DNA from: Bacilli bacterium
GTDB lineage: Bacteria; Bacillota_I; Bacilli_A; RFN20; CAG-826
Length of the DNA stretch: 43,577 bases
NCBI GenBank assembly: GCA_017502465.1
Contig: JAFVUY010000142.1
Span: 1 to 43,577, forward strand
Reading direction: 5' to 3'
In this document: piece after piece, positions 8,092 to 15,438 of the stretch
How the letters are laid out: the number at the start of each line of letters is the position of its first letter
Numbering within the stretch: the first letter of the stretch is position 1
Notes under the pieces: model-generated
Seen by the model: only the letters and a program-made list of their open reading frames with translations
Told to the model about the DNA's origin: nothing
Database searches by the model: none
Made by a program: the position numbers and the translations under genes

Positions 8092-9096
8092 ATGGAACCT
8101 ATAAAAAATGAGAAAAAAATAACTCCAGGTCAGACTATTGAAAAAATGAACGCCGCCTCTAATAAGGTAAGACGTTCTATAGTAAATTATTCAGGAATGA
8201 TTGTTGGTGCCTTTATAGTATTTGTAGTAATTGTTGTATGTACAACCGATATTCGTCTTGCAAATGCTATGCAGTGGGCAGAGTTAGGACTAGCTTTTTT
8301 TATATTATTGTTTTGTTCTTATTCAATGTATATAAATTATGCTACAAGCGGAACCAAAGCAGGAAAAGAAAGCACGTGTTATAACGACACGTTAAAGGAA
8401 TATAATTTGTTAAAAAGTGAAGTTATAAAAAACAAATATCAATCAAGAACTCCTGAATTTTGCAGGTATTATGTAGATGAAGAATTAAAAAATACAAAAA
8501 CTAGCATTTTGTCTGAAGTTGGCATAGACTACGATATTTACAAAGAAAAATATTTAGGAAAAGACAAAAAAGAGCTTATTGATTCTAAAGATTTATCAAA
8601 ATCTCAGGTGGCGGCTATTATGGCAGCTAATAAAACTGCTCAAATAAAACTTACTTCCGAAATGATTTTTAAACGTGGAAGAGGTAATAGGAGTCGCAGC
8701 CCTTTGGGTATTAAGCCTGAAACAAAAAGAAATATTGCTTATGGTTCAAAATTTATATCTACAGCTTTCACTTCTTTAATTACAGGTGTGATAATGCTTG
8801 ACGTTATAGCAGAGCCTAGTTGGGCAACATTTGCGTCTTGTTGTCTAAAAGTTCTTCTTGTTATAATAAATGGCTTTATGGGATATAAGGCAGGATATAA
8901 TAATATTGTGATAGACACTGTAGATTATATGAACGACCAAATTGACTTAATGCAGCAACTTATCCAATATATAGAAAAACACCCTGAACCTGAACAAACA
9001 CAAGATTCTACTATTAAAGAAAACGAGTCTGAACCTGAGATTGTTGTAGAAGATTTAGAAGAAACTAACGAAGTACCTGCTAATACAACTATATAA
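8092..9096 (+). CDS. Four-pass membrane protein, unknown
   Basis: The 334-aa product starts at an ATG after GGGGAGG. Two hydrophobic segments lie near residues 36-58 and 64-84, and two more near 222-245 and 250-268. A charged cytoplasmic-type loop lies between them (YNDTLKEYNLLKSEVIKNKY and on, with an RGRGNRSRS basic patch). The C-terminus is Glu-rich. It is the last gene before the terminator at 9106. The fold is unrecognised; position suggests a lysis or membrane-remodelling role, but that is inference. Confidence 0.65.
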   Translation: MEPIKNEKKITPGQTIEKMNAASNKVRRSIVNYSGMIVGAFIVFVVIVVCTTDIRLANAMQWAELGLAFFILLFCSYSMYINYATSGTKAGKESTCYNDTLKEYNLLKSEVIKNKYQSRTPEFCRYYVDEELKNTKTSILSEVGIDYDIYKEKYLGKDKKELIDSKDLSKSQVAAIMAANKTAQIKLTSEMIFKRGRGNRSRSPLGIKPETKRNIAYGSKFISTAFTSLITGVIMLDVIAEPSWATFASCCLKVLLVIINGFMGYKAGYNNIVIDTVDYMNDQIDLMQQLIQYIEKHPEPEQTQDSTIKENESEPEIVVEDLEETNEVPANTTI

Positions 9097-9105
9097 TGTA
9101 ATAAT

Positions 9106-9138
9106 AAAAACACGTCATAATATTAGACGTGTTTTTTT
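9106..9138 (+). terminator. Intrinsic terminator of the tail/exit operon
   Basis: An 11-bp stem (AAAAACACGTC / GACGTGTTTTT) with a 9-base loop is followed by more Ts. It lies 10 bases after the stop of the last rightward gene. With A-runs on the left arm it could also act for leftward transcripts. Confidence 0.88.
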
Positions 9139-9206
9139 ATTTTCTATTATCAAAAAACTATCAAAAAAGTGATAAGTTTTAATGAAAAACTGACAACTTT
9201 TTATTG

Positions 9207-9279
9207 TATGCAAACTATATGCAAATGCTATGCAAATGCATAATGTTTGCTATGCAAATGTTATGCAAAATTATGCAAA
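9207..9279 (+). repeat. Iteron-like TATGCAAA array, 11-bp period
   Basis: Six exact TATGCAAA copies begin at 9207, 9218, 9229, 9251, 9262 and 9272, with a degenerate unit filling the gap near 9240. The spacing of 10-11 bp is one helical turn, so a protein could bind all copies on one face of the DNA. An extremely AT-rich run follows (9280-9340), then an 11-base inverted repeat at 9346-9356 (GACTG T CAGTC). Iterons plus an AT-rich tract are typical of replication origins. An operator array is the alternative. Confidence 0.7.
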
Positions 9280-9350
9280 TTAAATAAAACTAAACTAAAT
9301 CAAATTAAATAAAAATAAAATTAAATAAAATATATATAACTGTCTGACTG

Positions 9351-9740
9351 TCAGTCTTTATATTCGACTGTTTGGCAGTTATTATTTTTAATTGTCCTGT
9401 ATTCAATGTTATAAGTTAAATCAACACCTGAAAAACGACCTACAGCAACTCCTAAAGCCCAAATAATAATTGAAATAAAGAAAGCAATCTTCCTTATGCC
9501 AGGAATCAAATAAAGCGGAAGTAGGATAGTATTTATGACAATTTCTAAAATGCAAAATATAAAATAGTATGCTCTAAGTGGGATAAGTAATATTGCAAAT
9601 ATCCAAAAAAACAAAGACTTTAGTATTGTTAAGTCAAAGAGGTTTTTAAGCTGACCTTTTACAATTTCTTCTATTCTCATTTTGTAAGTTTTAATAGAAG
9701 TAATTTTGGTAGGTATTGAGGTTGTTAAATCATAATACAT
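9351..9740 (-). CDS. Minus-strand small membrane protein
   Basis: This 129-aa product is the only leftward gene. ATG 9740 was chosen because GGGAGG lies 11 bases upstream on the minus strand; a TTG at 9758 is in frame but overlaps that hairpin. Hydrophobic segments at about residues 42-72 and 78-102 give two or three membrane passes between a basic N-terminus and a polar C-tail. It has its own promoter and structured leader. A lone, oppositely transcribed membrane gene at the early/late junction suggests a prophage-expressed or accessory gene, for example superinfection exclusion. That is inference; no family was recognised. Confidence 0.7.
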   Translation of the reverse strand: MYYDLTTSIPTKITSIKTYKMRIEEIVKGQLKNLFDLTILKSLFFWIFAILLIPLRAYYFIFCILEIVINTILLPLYLIPGIRKIAFFISIIIWALGVAVGRFSGVDLTYNIEYRTIKNNNCQTVEYKD

Positions 9741-9747
9741 AATAAAA

Positions 9748-9769
9748 GTGCCTCCCAAACGGAAGGCAC
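9748..9769 (-). promoter_or_regulatory. SD-sequestering hairpin of the minus-strand gene
   Basis: On the minus strand GTGCCTTCC pairs with GGAGGCAC around a short loop, burying the GGGAGG ribosome site of the gene starting at 9740. A GGAAGG at 9796-9791 could pair instead with the CCTTCC of this hairpin and free the SD. That is a two-state arrangement typical of translational riboswitches. Confidence 0.55.
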
Positions 9770-9797
9770 AGTCCTATCCAAACAAACCTTCCATTGT

Positions 9798-9887
9798 TGC
9801 GACACAATTCCTAACTGAATAGGCGAAAGTTTGATGAACGGCAAAAAGTCCGTACCCATACAGTTAGAATTATTGAATTGTGTCGCA
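9798..9887 (-). ncRNA. Structured 5' leader, candidate riboswitch or cis-RNA
   Basis: TGCGACACAATTC (9798-9810) pairs perfectly with GAATTGTGTCGCA (9875-9887), 13 bp. Directly inside, CTAACTG (9811-9817) pairs with CAGTTAG (9861-9867), leaving a 7-base one-sided bulge. The 43-base interior can form a further hairpin (minus strand ACGGAC TTTTT GCCGT). The minus-strand promoter at 9922-9893 would start transcription almost exactly at the outer end of the stem. I could not match it to a known riboswitch or ribozyme class. Confidence 0.6.
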
Positions 9888-9892
9888 TAAGT

Positions 9893-9922
9893 ATGATAAC
9901 ACAAATATTATAAAATTGTCAA
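9893..9922 (-). promoter_or_regulatory. Sigma-70-type promoter, leftward
   Basis: On the minus strand TTGACA (9922-9917) and TATCAT (9898-9893) are separated by 18 bp. It would drive the structured leader and the membrane gene at 9740-9351. The nearby TATTATCAAAAA (9924-9935) also occurs at 9145-9156 and may be a shared operator. Confidence 0.7.
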
Positions 9923-9963
9923 ATATTATCAAAAATTTTCAAAACTTCATAAAGTGGTGCCTA

Positions 9964-9992
9964 TTGAAAAATTAAAAATTATATTTTATAAT
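9964..9992 (+). promoter_or_regulatory. Sigma-70-type promoter for the DDE recombinase
   Basis: TTGAAA (9964-9969) and TATAAT (9987-9992) are separated by 17 bp, with a GGAGG site at 10004-10008 and the ATG at 10016. It is divergent from the leftward promoter about 40 bp away. Confidence 0.75.
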
Positions 9993-10015
9993 CATTAAAC
10001 AATGGAGGAATACAA

Positions 10016-11059
10016 ATGAAAAACCTTAGATATACAGCAAGACAAAAGAGGGCTGCTCTTAAAATGTGGCTTGAGGATAAAGTTTTTGTTTGGAAAGTGT
10101 GTCAGAAGTTTAAATGCACCGAAAGAACGTTGTGGCGTTGGAAAGCACTTTTTGACGGAACTTTACAAAGTCTAGAAAACAAATCAACACGTCCACATAC
10201 ACCACACCCAACAGCTCATACAAAAGAAGAGGTAGATACTATTTTAAAAATCTTTAAGAAAAAGCCAAACATTAGTTATAATGAAGCTTATGGGATATTA
10301 AGAACTAAGCACGCTTATAGCAGAAGCTATGGTGGTTTTTACAATTTTGTTCTTAGAAACAATATAAGACCTCATAAAGAGTTGGAAAAATATATACCTC
10401 AGCCTTATGATACACCTGAAATGTTGGGTATAAAATGGCAAATGGACGTTAAATACGTTCCTGTTGAGTGTTATATAGGGGAAGTTATCCATTATGACGA
10501 TAATAAATATTATCAATATACAATAATTGATGAGGCTACTAGAGAAAGATTTATTTATCCATATAAAGAGCATAATGTCTCTTCTACGCTAGACTTTGTA
10601 AAAAGAGCTATTGCTTATTTTGGATATGCACCGTCAATTATTCAAACTGATAACGGTGGCGAATTTACAAACGTTAAAAAACCAAATCAAAAAGAGCCTG
10701 TAAAACACGCCCTAGATATTTTATGTGATAAATTACAAATAAAACACCAACTTATCAGAGCTTATACTCCACGCCAAAACGGAAAAGTCGAACGTTCTCA
10801 TAGGAGCGACCAGGAAAGCTTTTATAATTACCTTAAATATAAAACACTCGCAGAATTAAAAAAGAAGATGATGAAGTGGAATATAACTTACAATAATCGC
10901 CCACACTCATCACTAAGAAATAGAGAGGGTAAAAAGGTTTGGTGGAGCCCTCTTCAAAAAAGAGCAGACTTGCTTGAGGTTTTAAAAGAACATAAAGAAG
11001 AATATGTGGTAAGATTTACTAAGACAGTAAAAACCATAAAGCAGATTTATGCTGCATAA
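10016..11059 (+). CDS. DDE transposase/integrase (IS481/IS3-like rve fold)
   Basis: The 347-aa product has an N-terminal helix-turn-helix (CTERTLWRWKALF) and a central RNase-H-like integrase core. The acidic triad is visible as D in WQMDVKYVP, D in IIQTDNGGEFT and E in RQNGKVERSH, with the expected D-E spacing of about 35 residues. The family cuts and joins DNA ends. It is full length for IS481-type enzymes, has its own promoter and is followed by two terminators. No clear terminal inverted repeats or target duplication were seen around it. It may therefore be a resident phage recombinase rather than a recent insertion sequence. Confidence 0.9.
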   Translation: MKNLRYTARQKRAALKMWLEDKVFVWKVCQKFKCTERTLWRWKALFDGTLQSLENKSTRPHTPHPTAHTKEEVDTILKIFKKKPNISYNEAYGILRTKHAYSRSYGGFYNFVLRNNIRPHKELEKYIPQPYDTPEMLGIKWQMDVKYVPVECYIGEVIHYDDNKYYQYTIIDEATRERFIYPYKEHNVSSTLDFVKRAIAYFGYAPSIIQTDNGGEFTNVKKPNQKEPVKHALDILCDKLQIKHQLIRAYTPRQNGKVERSHRSDQESFYNYLKYKTLAELKKKMMKWNITYNNRPHSSLRNREGKKVWWSPLQKRADLLEVLKEHKEEYVVRFTKTVKTIKQIYAA

Positions 11060-11106
11060 ATACTTAAATATTTATACTTTGCGTTAAATTGCGTTAAGTA
11101 GCTGCG

Positions 11107-11133
11107 ATTCCCTGTACAGGGAATACCTTTTTT
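11107..11133 (+). terminator. Intrinsic terminator after the DDE gene
   Basis: A perfect 18-base palindrome (ATTCCCTGTACAGGGAAT) is followed by ACC and six Ts. It lies about 48 bases downstream of the DDE recombinase stop. A direct repeat of TTGCGTTAA lies just upstream at 11079 and 11089. Confidence 0.75.
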
Positions 11134-11145
11134 GTGTAATTTTTT

Positions 11146-11173
11146 AGTCAAACTGTATTTGTTTGACTTTTTT
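11146..11173 (+). terminator. Second intrinsic terminator after the DDE gene
   Basis: AGTCAAAC pairs with GTTTGACT around a 7-base loop and runs into six Ts. With the preceding palindrome it insulates the early operon from upstream transcription. The rest of the gap to 11280 shows nothing recognisable. Confidence 0.8.
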
Positions 11174-11280
11174 CTTGCAAAGTAATATTATTGTAATGAT
11201 ACAAAAAGGGCTTTTATCCTCAGTAAAATCAGCATTTTTCAAAAAATATAAAAAAATTTCAAAAAAGTTATGAAAAATGT

Positions 11281-11309
11281 TTGACAAATCACAAATGTAA
11301 TGTCATAAT
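11281..11309 (+). promoter_or_regulatory. Strong early promoter
   Basis: TTGACA (11281-11286) and CATAAT (11304-11309) are spaced by exactly 17 bp. This is the best sigma-70 consensus in the control region, and it points into the long early gene block starting at 11414. Confidence 0.85.
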
Positions 11310-11336
11310 AGTGTTGTCAGTATAGGACAACGCTAT
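11308..11336 (+). promoter_or_regulatory. Operator-like inverted repeat overlapping -10/+1
   Basis: TAGTGTTGTC and GACAACGCTA form a near-perfect inverted repeat with a 7-base spacer, starting at the end of the -10 box. It is well placed for a repressor such as the nearby ribbon-helix-helix protein. It is followed by TTTTTT (11336-11341), so for transcripts from farther upstream it would also work as a terminator. Confidence 0.6.
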
Positions 11337-11360
11337 TTTTTGTTTAGCGAAAAACAACCG

Positions 11361-11398
11361 ATATAGGTTCGTCTTAACTGACGAGCCTATATTTTTTT
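11361..11398 (+). terminator. Leader terminator of the early operon
   Basis: A 13-bp stem (ATATAGGTTCGTC / GACGAGCCTATAT, one G-U pair) with a 6-base loop runs straight into six Ts. It lies between the early promoter and the SD of the first gene (TTGGAGG at 11401). A terminator at this place implies attenuation or antitermination of the early operon. Confidence 0.8.
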
Positions 11399-11413
11399 AT
11401 TTGGAGGTTATTT

Positions 11414-11590
11414 ATGGTTAAAGACGATAAAAACTTCATTACTATTGGGGTTCGTATAGAAACCGAAACTCATAGTAAATTGAAAGAACTTGCAAAAGCA
11501 AAATCAAAAAGCGGAATTAAACACTCACTTAGCGACGTGATTAGACTTGCAATTATCGGTATTCTTAAGCAAGAAACCGAATCAGAATAG
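11414..11590 (+). CDS. Ribbon-helix-helix DNA-binding protein
   Basis: The 58-aa product begins FITIGVRIETETHSKLKELA. It shows the CopG/Arc pattern: a short beta strand with alternating residues, then helix A (THSKLKELAKAK), a turn, and helix B (SLSDVIRLAIIGIL). Such proteins dimerise and insert the ribbon into the major groove of operators. It is first in the early operon, after a GGAGG site and a leader terminator. Autoregulation at the inverted repeat 11308-11336 is a reasonable inference. Confidence 0.8.
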   Translation: MVKDDKNFITIGVRIETETHSKLKELAKAKSKSGIKHSLSDVIRLAIIGILKQETESE

Positions 11591-11600
11591 GAGGGAAAAT

Positions 11601-11906
11601 ATGGATAAAGAGCTTAAACAACTTAAAAGTATAGTTTATGCAGAACTTATTGAAAACCCTCAAGCTTGTAAAAATGATACAGCTTTAATTATTGGAGTTT
11701 TCAAACGACTTGGAATTAACACAGCTGAATCTTATGAGAGCCTTGCAAAACGTGGGCTCTTAAGACAAGTGGAAAACGGTAGTATAACACGCTGTCGTAG
11801 AAAAATCTTAGAAGAAAACCCTGAAATGAGAGATAAGGAAGTTACAAGTCTTAGAAATGAAAAACAACAAGACTTTATTGATTTCTCAAGAATGTCAGGA
11901 ATGTAA
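11601..11906 (+). CDS. Conserved early phage protein
   Basis: The 101-aa product starts at ATG 11601 with a GGAGGG site; upstream in-frame extension lacks one. It is helical and charged, with NGSITRCRRKILEENPEMRD. This motif of an Arg-rich helix followed by EENPEMR is common in small helix-turn-helix-like proteins of Firmicutes phage replication regions. A DNA-binding role is plausible but not shown. Confidence 0.75.
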   Translation: MDKELKQLKSIVYAELIENPQACKNDTALIIGVFKRLGINTAESYESLAKRGLLRQVENGSITRCRRKILEENPEMRDKEVTSLRNEKQQDFIDFSRMSGM

Positions 11907-11917
11907 GGAGAATACAA

Positions 11918-12223
11918 ATGAAAGTTATTGACTTTATTGAAAAATTTACAGGCACAATCGACGTTTATGATAATTATGTTGAAGAATTAAGTATAGCGTA
12001 TTGTGGTGAAAAACTAACCGAAGTAGGCAAAGAACATTTTGCAAAAGCTTTACAATTACCGATAGACCATTTTGATACTGAAATTTTAGTTATTGCAGTT
12101 GATGAAAAAGGACTCAGCAAAAACGAAGTTGAAGAACGTCTTGCATTAGCTAAAGACTTATTTGAGTCTATTGCAGGTGGTTGCTCGGCTAGCGATTGGG
12201 ATAAATGGTTTAGTGAAGAATAA
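11918..12223 (+). CDS. Hypothetical early protein
   Basis: The 101-aa acidic product (VIDFIEKFTGTIDVYDNYVE at its start, SASDWDKWFSEE at its end) follows the previous gene by 11 bases with an AAGGAG site. Short early phage proteins of this composition are often unassigned. No domain is recognised. Confidence 0.75.
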   Translation: MKVIDFIEKFTGTIDVYDNYVEELSIAYCGEKLTEVGKEHFAKALQLPIDHFDTEILVIAVDEKGLSKNEVEERLALAKDLFESIAGGCSASDWDKWFSEE

Positions 12224-12269
12224 AAAACAAAAAGCGATAATAGGAGAAAAAAATATGAATAATCAATTA

Positions 12270-12351
12270 AAAAAGAACTCATCTAAAAAGAAATGTGAAC
12301 TTAGCAAGAATTTACTTACTAAGCGTTGTGTCATCTAGGTGGGTTCTTTTT
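12270..12351 (+). terminator. Long-armed hairpin, terminator or structured RNA
   Basis: AAAAAGAACTCATCTA (12270-12285) pairs over 16 positions with TAGGTGGGTTCTTTTT (12336-12351) with two G-U pairs. Inside, CTTAG/CTAAG forms a second hairpin. A 27-codon reading frame (12255-12338) starts just before it and stops inside its right arm, so translation could disrupt the stem. It stands just ahead of the SD at 12371, repeating the hairpin-then-SD plan seen at other operon heads. Confidence 0.6.
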
Positions 12352-12382
12352 GATTAAATAAAAAAACAAAAGGAGGAAGTTT

Positions 12383-12550
12383 ATGACTGAACAAACACAA
12401 GAAATTATTGCAGAAGATTTACTAACACATTATTCGCTAGAAGAGGCTAAAACATTTCTTAATAACCTAAGCGAAGAGCAGAGAGAAAGTATTTTGTGTA
12501 AAATTTGGACTCTCTATCACTACAAGTTTAGTTTAGTAAGGGAGGTTTGA
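12383..12550 (+). CDS. Small early protein
   Basis: The 55-aa, mostly helical acidic product (SLEEAKTFLNNLSEEQRESI) has a strong AGGAGG site. It ends just before the YqaJ gene, its final codons carrying that gene's GGAGG. No family is recognised. Tight coupling suggests it belongs to the recombination operon. Confidence 0.7.
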   Translation: MTEQTQEIIAEDLLTHYSLEEAKTFLNNLSEEQRESILCKIWTLYHYKFSLVREV

Positions 12551-12552
12551 TT

Positions 12553-13221
12553 ATGGCACTTGAAAAAATTAAACTAGAACACAATTCTCCTGAGTGGTTG
12601 GCTTTTAGAAAATCAGGAATTGGTGGTTCTGACGCAGCTGCAATACTAGGAATTAGTCCTTTTAGAACAAATGTAGAAGTTTGGGAAGAAAAAGTCGGCT
12701 TGAAAATTCCTGAAGATATATCAGAGGAGCCGCAAGTAAAATATGGAAAAGAATCTGAAGACTTACTCGTTCAACTGTTTGCTTTAGATTATCCACAATT
12801 TGAAGTTAAGACCGATAAAACAACTGTTTATAGAAGAGGTTTTATGTTTGCGTCTTTAGACGGAGAGTTGAAAAATAAAGAAACAGGGGAAGAGGGAATT
12901 TATGAGGGAAAAACCTCAGAAATTAAAAATCATCTACTTATGGATAAGTGGAATAAACAAATACCTGATTACTATTACGCTCAGATTCTACACTATATGC
13001 TTGTAACTGATAGAAAATTTGCTTATTGTAAAGGACAACTTAAAACTAAAGGTTCCAACGGAGAACTAGAAATAATTACAAGACACTATCCGTTCTACCG
13101 AAAAGACCTGTTACAAGACTTGAAATACTTATACTTGAAAGAAAAAGAATTTTGGGGATATGTTGAAAGAAAAGAAAGACCACCTCTCATATTGCCAAAA
13201 TTTGAAAGAAACACATTTTAA
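12553..13221 (+). CDS. YqaJ-type viral recombinase exonuclease
   Basis: The 222-aa enzyme starts at ATG 12553 (GGAGG at 12541). It has the family signature HNSPEWLAFRKSGIGGSDAA at the N-terminus. Catalytic acidic residues of the PD-(D/E)xK fold appear in ASLDGEL and in IYEGKTSE, followed by QILHYMLVT. The lambda-exonuclease-like activity resects double-strand ends to give single strands for annealing. The partner RecT is two genes downstream. Confidence 0.92.
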   Translation: MALEKIKLEHNSPEWLAFRKSGIGGSDAAAILGISPFRTNVEVWEEKVGLKIPEDISEEPQVKYGKESEDLLVQLFALDYPQFEVKTDKTTVYRRGFMFASLDGELKNKETGEEGIYEGKTSEIKNHLLMDKWNKQIPDYYYAQILHYMLVTDRKFAYCKGQLKTKGSNGELEIITRHYPFYRKDLLQDLKYLYLKEKEFWGYVERKERPPLILPKFERNTF

Positions 13222-13249
13222 CAAAATTAAATTTGGAGGATAAAAAATT

Positions 13250-14077
13250 ATGTCAAATGAATTAACACTTATTTTGAAAACACCTGTAGAGGAACTTGTC
13301 CCTAAAATGCTTGCTTGGAATAATAGTGAGCTACTTGCTAGAGTCGAAGAAACTCTTAAACAATATGAGGGCGTTACTTATGATGATGAAAGTATTGACC
13401 TTGCTAAAAAAGATAGAGCTCAATTAAATGCTTTTAGTAAAGCTTTAAATGATGAGCGTATTAGAATTGGAAAGATTTACAACTCTCCATACGATAAATT
13501 CAAATCAGAGGTTGATGAGGTTATACATAAAGTTAAAGAAGTTTCTGACCGAATCAATATTCAGGTAAACGATTATGAATTAAGAAAGCAAGAACAAAAA
13601 CAAAACAGTATTATTGAGTATTACAAAGAAGTTGTGGGCGAGTTCTCAGGACTTATCCCTTATGAAAGAATACACCAGGCTAAGTGGTTAAATGTTTCAA
13701 CCTCAATGAAATCAATTAAAACCGAAATTGATAACATTATCGCAAATGCAAGAACTGCTATTGTGGCAATAGAGGGACTTAAGTCAGAAGATGAATCAAT
13801 CTTAAAAGCTTTCTATTTTAGAACGTTAAATCTTCCTGAGGCACTTATGGAAAACGAGAGATTAAAACAAGAAAGACAAAAAATAGCAGAAATCGCAGCA
13901 AAACAAGCCGTTCCTGAGACTGAAGAAGTAAAACCTAAGGAAATACCTGAAACATTACAAGAAGAGGTTAAAATTGTCAAATTTCAGGTTGAGGGAAGTA
14001 TTGCTCAATTAAAATTATTACAACAATTCTTAAGAGATAATAAAATAAAATTTACAGCCATTAAGGAGGATAAGTAG
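13250..14077 (+). CDS. DUF1351 family protein
   Basis: The 275-aa product is long-helical, with DRAQLNAFSKALNDERIRIG and an N-terminal TYDDESIDLAKKD. These features match DUF1351 proteins found between phage exonuclease and annealing-protein genes. The C-terminal region is Glu-rich, then a short beta-type segment (VEGSIAQLKLLQQFLRDN) closes the protein. The role is unknown; its constant position suggests help in recombination. Confidence 0.85.
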   Translation: MSNELTLILKTPVEELVPKMLAWNNSELLARVEETLKQYEGVTYDDESIDLAKKDRAQLNAFSKALNDERIRIGKIYNSPYDKFKSEVDEVIHKVKEVSDRINIQVNDYELRKQEQKQNSIIEYYKEVVGEFSGLIPYERIHQAKWLNVSTSMKSIKTEIDNIIANARTAIVAIEGLKSEDESILKAFYFRTLNLPEALMENERLKQERQKIAEIAAKQAVPETEEVKPKEIPETLQEEVKIVKFQVEGSIAQLKLLQQFLRDNKIKFTAIKEDK

Positions 14078-14079
14078 AT

Positions 14080-15009
14080 ATGGCAAATGCAATCGCAACA
14101 ACAAATCAAAGAAGTTTATCAAATGAGAAACCTAAATTCTCAGCATTTATGAGCCAAGAGGCTATAAAAAAATTAGTGCAACAAGCTGTAGGTCAAAACG
14201 CTCAAAGTTTTACAACAGCTATAATTTCTGCAGTAAGCAACAACCCTGCTCTTCAGGAATGTAACCCTACAACAATCTTGTCTGCAGCATTACAAGGCGA
14301 GGCTCTTAAATTAAGTCCTAGCCCACAATTAGGTCAATATTATTTTCTACCTTTTAACAAGAAAGATAAACAAGGAAACATTATTGCAGTCAACGCTCAA
14401 TTTATTTTAGGTGCAAAAGGTTATAAACAGCTAGCTATGCGTTCAGGACAATATGCAGATATTGACGTTATTGAAATTAAACAAGGCGAATATAAGGGCA
14501 GAGATAAAGCTACAGGAAAACAATTATTTGAGTTTATTGAAGATGACGACCAAAGAGAGAATCTTCCTACTATTGGATATATGGCTTACTTTGAATTACT
14601 TAACGGCTTTAAGAAAACTGTGTATTGGACTAAAACGAAAATGATAAAACACGCAGATACCTATTCTCAAGCTTTTAGTGCTGAAAAATACGACGATTAT
14701 ATCAATGGTAAAATACCACAAAAAGAATTATATAAATACAGCTCATTTTGGTATAAAAACTTTGACGAAATGGCTTTTAAAACTTTAATCAGACACTTAA
14801 TCTCTCAATGGGGAGTTATGAGTATTGATATGCAAAAAGCTTTTGAAATGGATAATTCGGTTATCAATGAAAACGGAGAAGCAATCAACGTTGAGTTTGA
14901 AGAAGATAATACTGTTTCTCCTAACGAAACTATAGAGCCTGTAGTTACAAACGTTACACCTGAAGAAAGTGAAGAATTTGATTTCTTTGCTGACGAAAAT
15001 AAGGAGTAA
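14080..15009 (+). CDS. recT: RecT single-strand annealing protein
   Basis: The 309-aa product shows the RecT core: NPALQECNPTTILSAALQG, LKLSPSPQLGQYYFLPF, and QFILGAKGYKQLAMRSGQY. RecT binds ssDNA left by the exonuclease and anneals it to homologous strands. The C-terminus is acidic. It starts two bases after the DUF1351 stop, within the recombination operon with YqaJ and RusA. Confidence 0.95.
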   Translation: MANAIATTNQRSLSNEKPKFSAFMSQEAIKKLVQQAVGQNAQSFTTAIISAVSNNPALQECNPTTILSAALQGEALKLSPSPQLGQYYFLPFNKKDKQGNIIAVNAQFILGAKGYKQLAMRSGQYADIDVIEIKQGEYKGRDKATGKQLFEFIEDDDQRENLPTIGYMAYFELLNGFKKTVYWTKTKMIKHADTYSQAFSAEKYDDYINGKIPQKELYKYSSFWYKNFDEMAFKTLIRHLISQWGVMSIDMQKAFEMDNSVINENGEAINVEFEEDNTVSPNETIEPVVTNVTPEESEEFDFFADENKE

Positions 15010-15011
15010 TA

Positions 15012-15428
15012 ATGAAATTTGAGGTTGTAGGTTCTCCTGTTGGAAAAAAAAGACCTAAATTTTCAACAATTCACGGCTACGCACAAGCTGTTAAAGCTAA
15101 AGAAGATGTTATATATGAAAATTTGGTAAAAGTTTCTTTTCAGCAGGCTAAAACGGTAGATTATGATTTATTTAACAAACCGATAAAAATGAAAATTACT
15201 GCTTTCTTTGCAGTATTAAAGTCTTTCTCTAAAAAGAAAATCGAACAGGCGTTACAGGGCAAAATATTCCCTGTAACAAAGCCTGACGTAGATAATATAG
15301 CAAAAATTATTTGCGACGCTTTAAATGACGTTGCATACAAAGATGATACTCAAATAGTTGAGCTAACAATAGTTAAGAAATATGCAATGGAACCAAAAGT
15401 AGAAATTACTCTTGAAGAGTATTTGTAG
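15012..15428 (+). CDS. rusA: RusA-type Holliday junction resolvase
   Basis: The 138-aa enzyme carries the RusA core KPDVDNIAKIICDALN followed by AYKDDTQIVELTIVKKY. The aspartates in these motifs form the metal-dependent active site that cuts Holliday junctions. N-terminal GSPVGKKRPKF matches the start of the fold. It completes a resect, anneal and resolve set with YqaJ and RecT. Confidence 0.93.
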   Translation: MKFEVVGSPVGKKRPKFSTIHGYAQAVKAKEDVIYENLVKVSFQQAKTVDYDLFNKPIKMKITAFFAVLKSFSKKKIEQALQGKIFPVTKPDVDNIAKIICDALNDVAYKDDTQIVELTIVKKYAMEPKVEITLEEYL

Positions 15429-15438
15429 GAGGTAACTA

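Noticed and set aside
9798..9887. Hammerhead-like words (CGAAA and TGATGA) in the structured element
   Set aside because: Their order and spacing do not allow the three-stem hammerhead core.
11079..11097. TTGCGTTAA direct repeat as a transposon end
   Set aside because: There is no matching copy upstream of the DDE gene, so an insertion-sequence end is not supported.
11974..12282. Minus-strand open stretch opposite 11918-12223
   Set aside because: It is antisense to a gene with a proper SD, has no SD of its own, and no minus-strand promoter was seen nearby.
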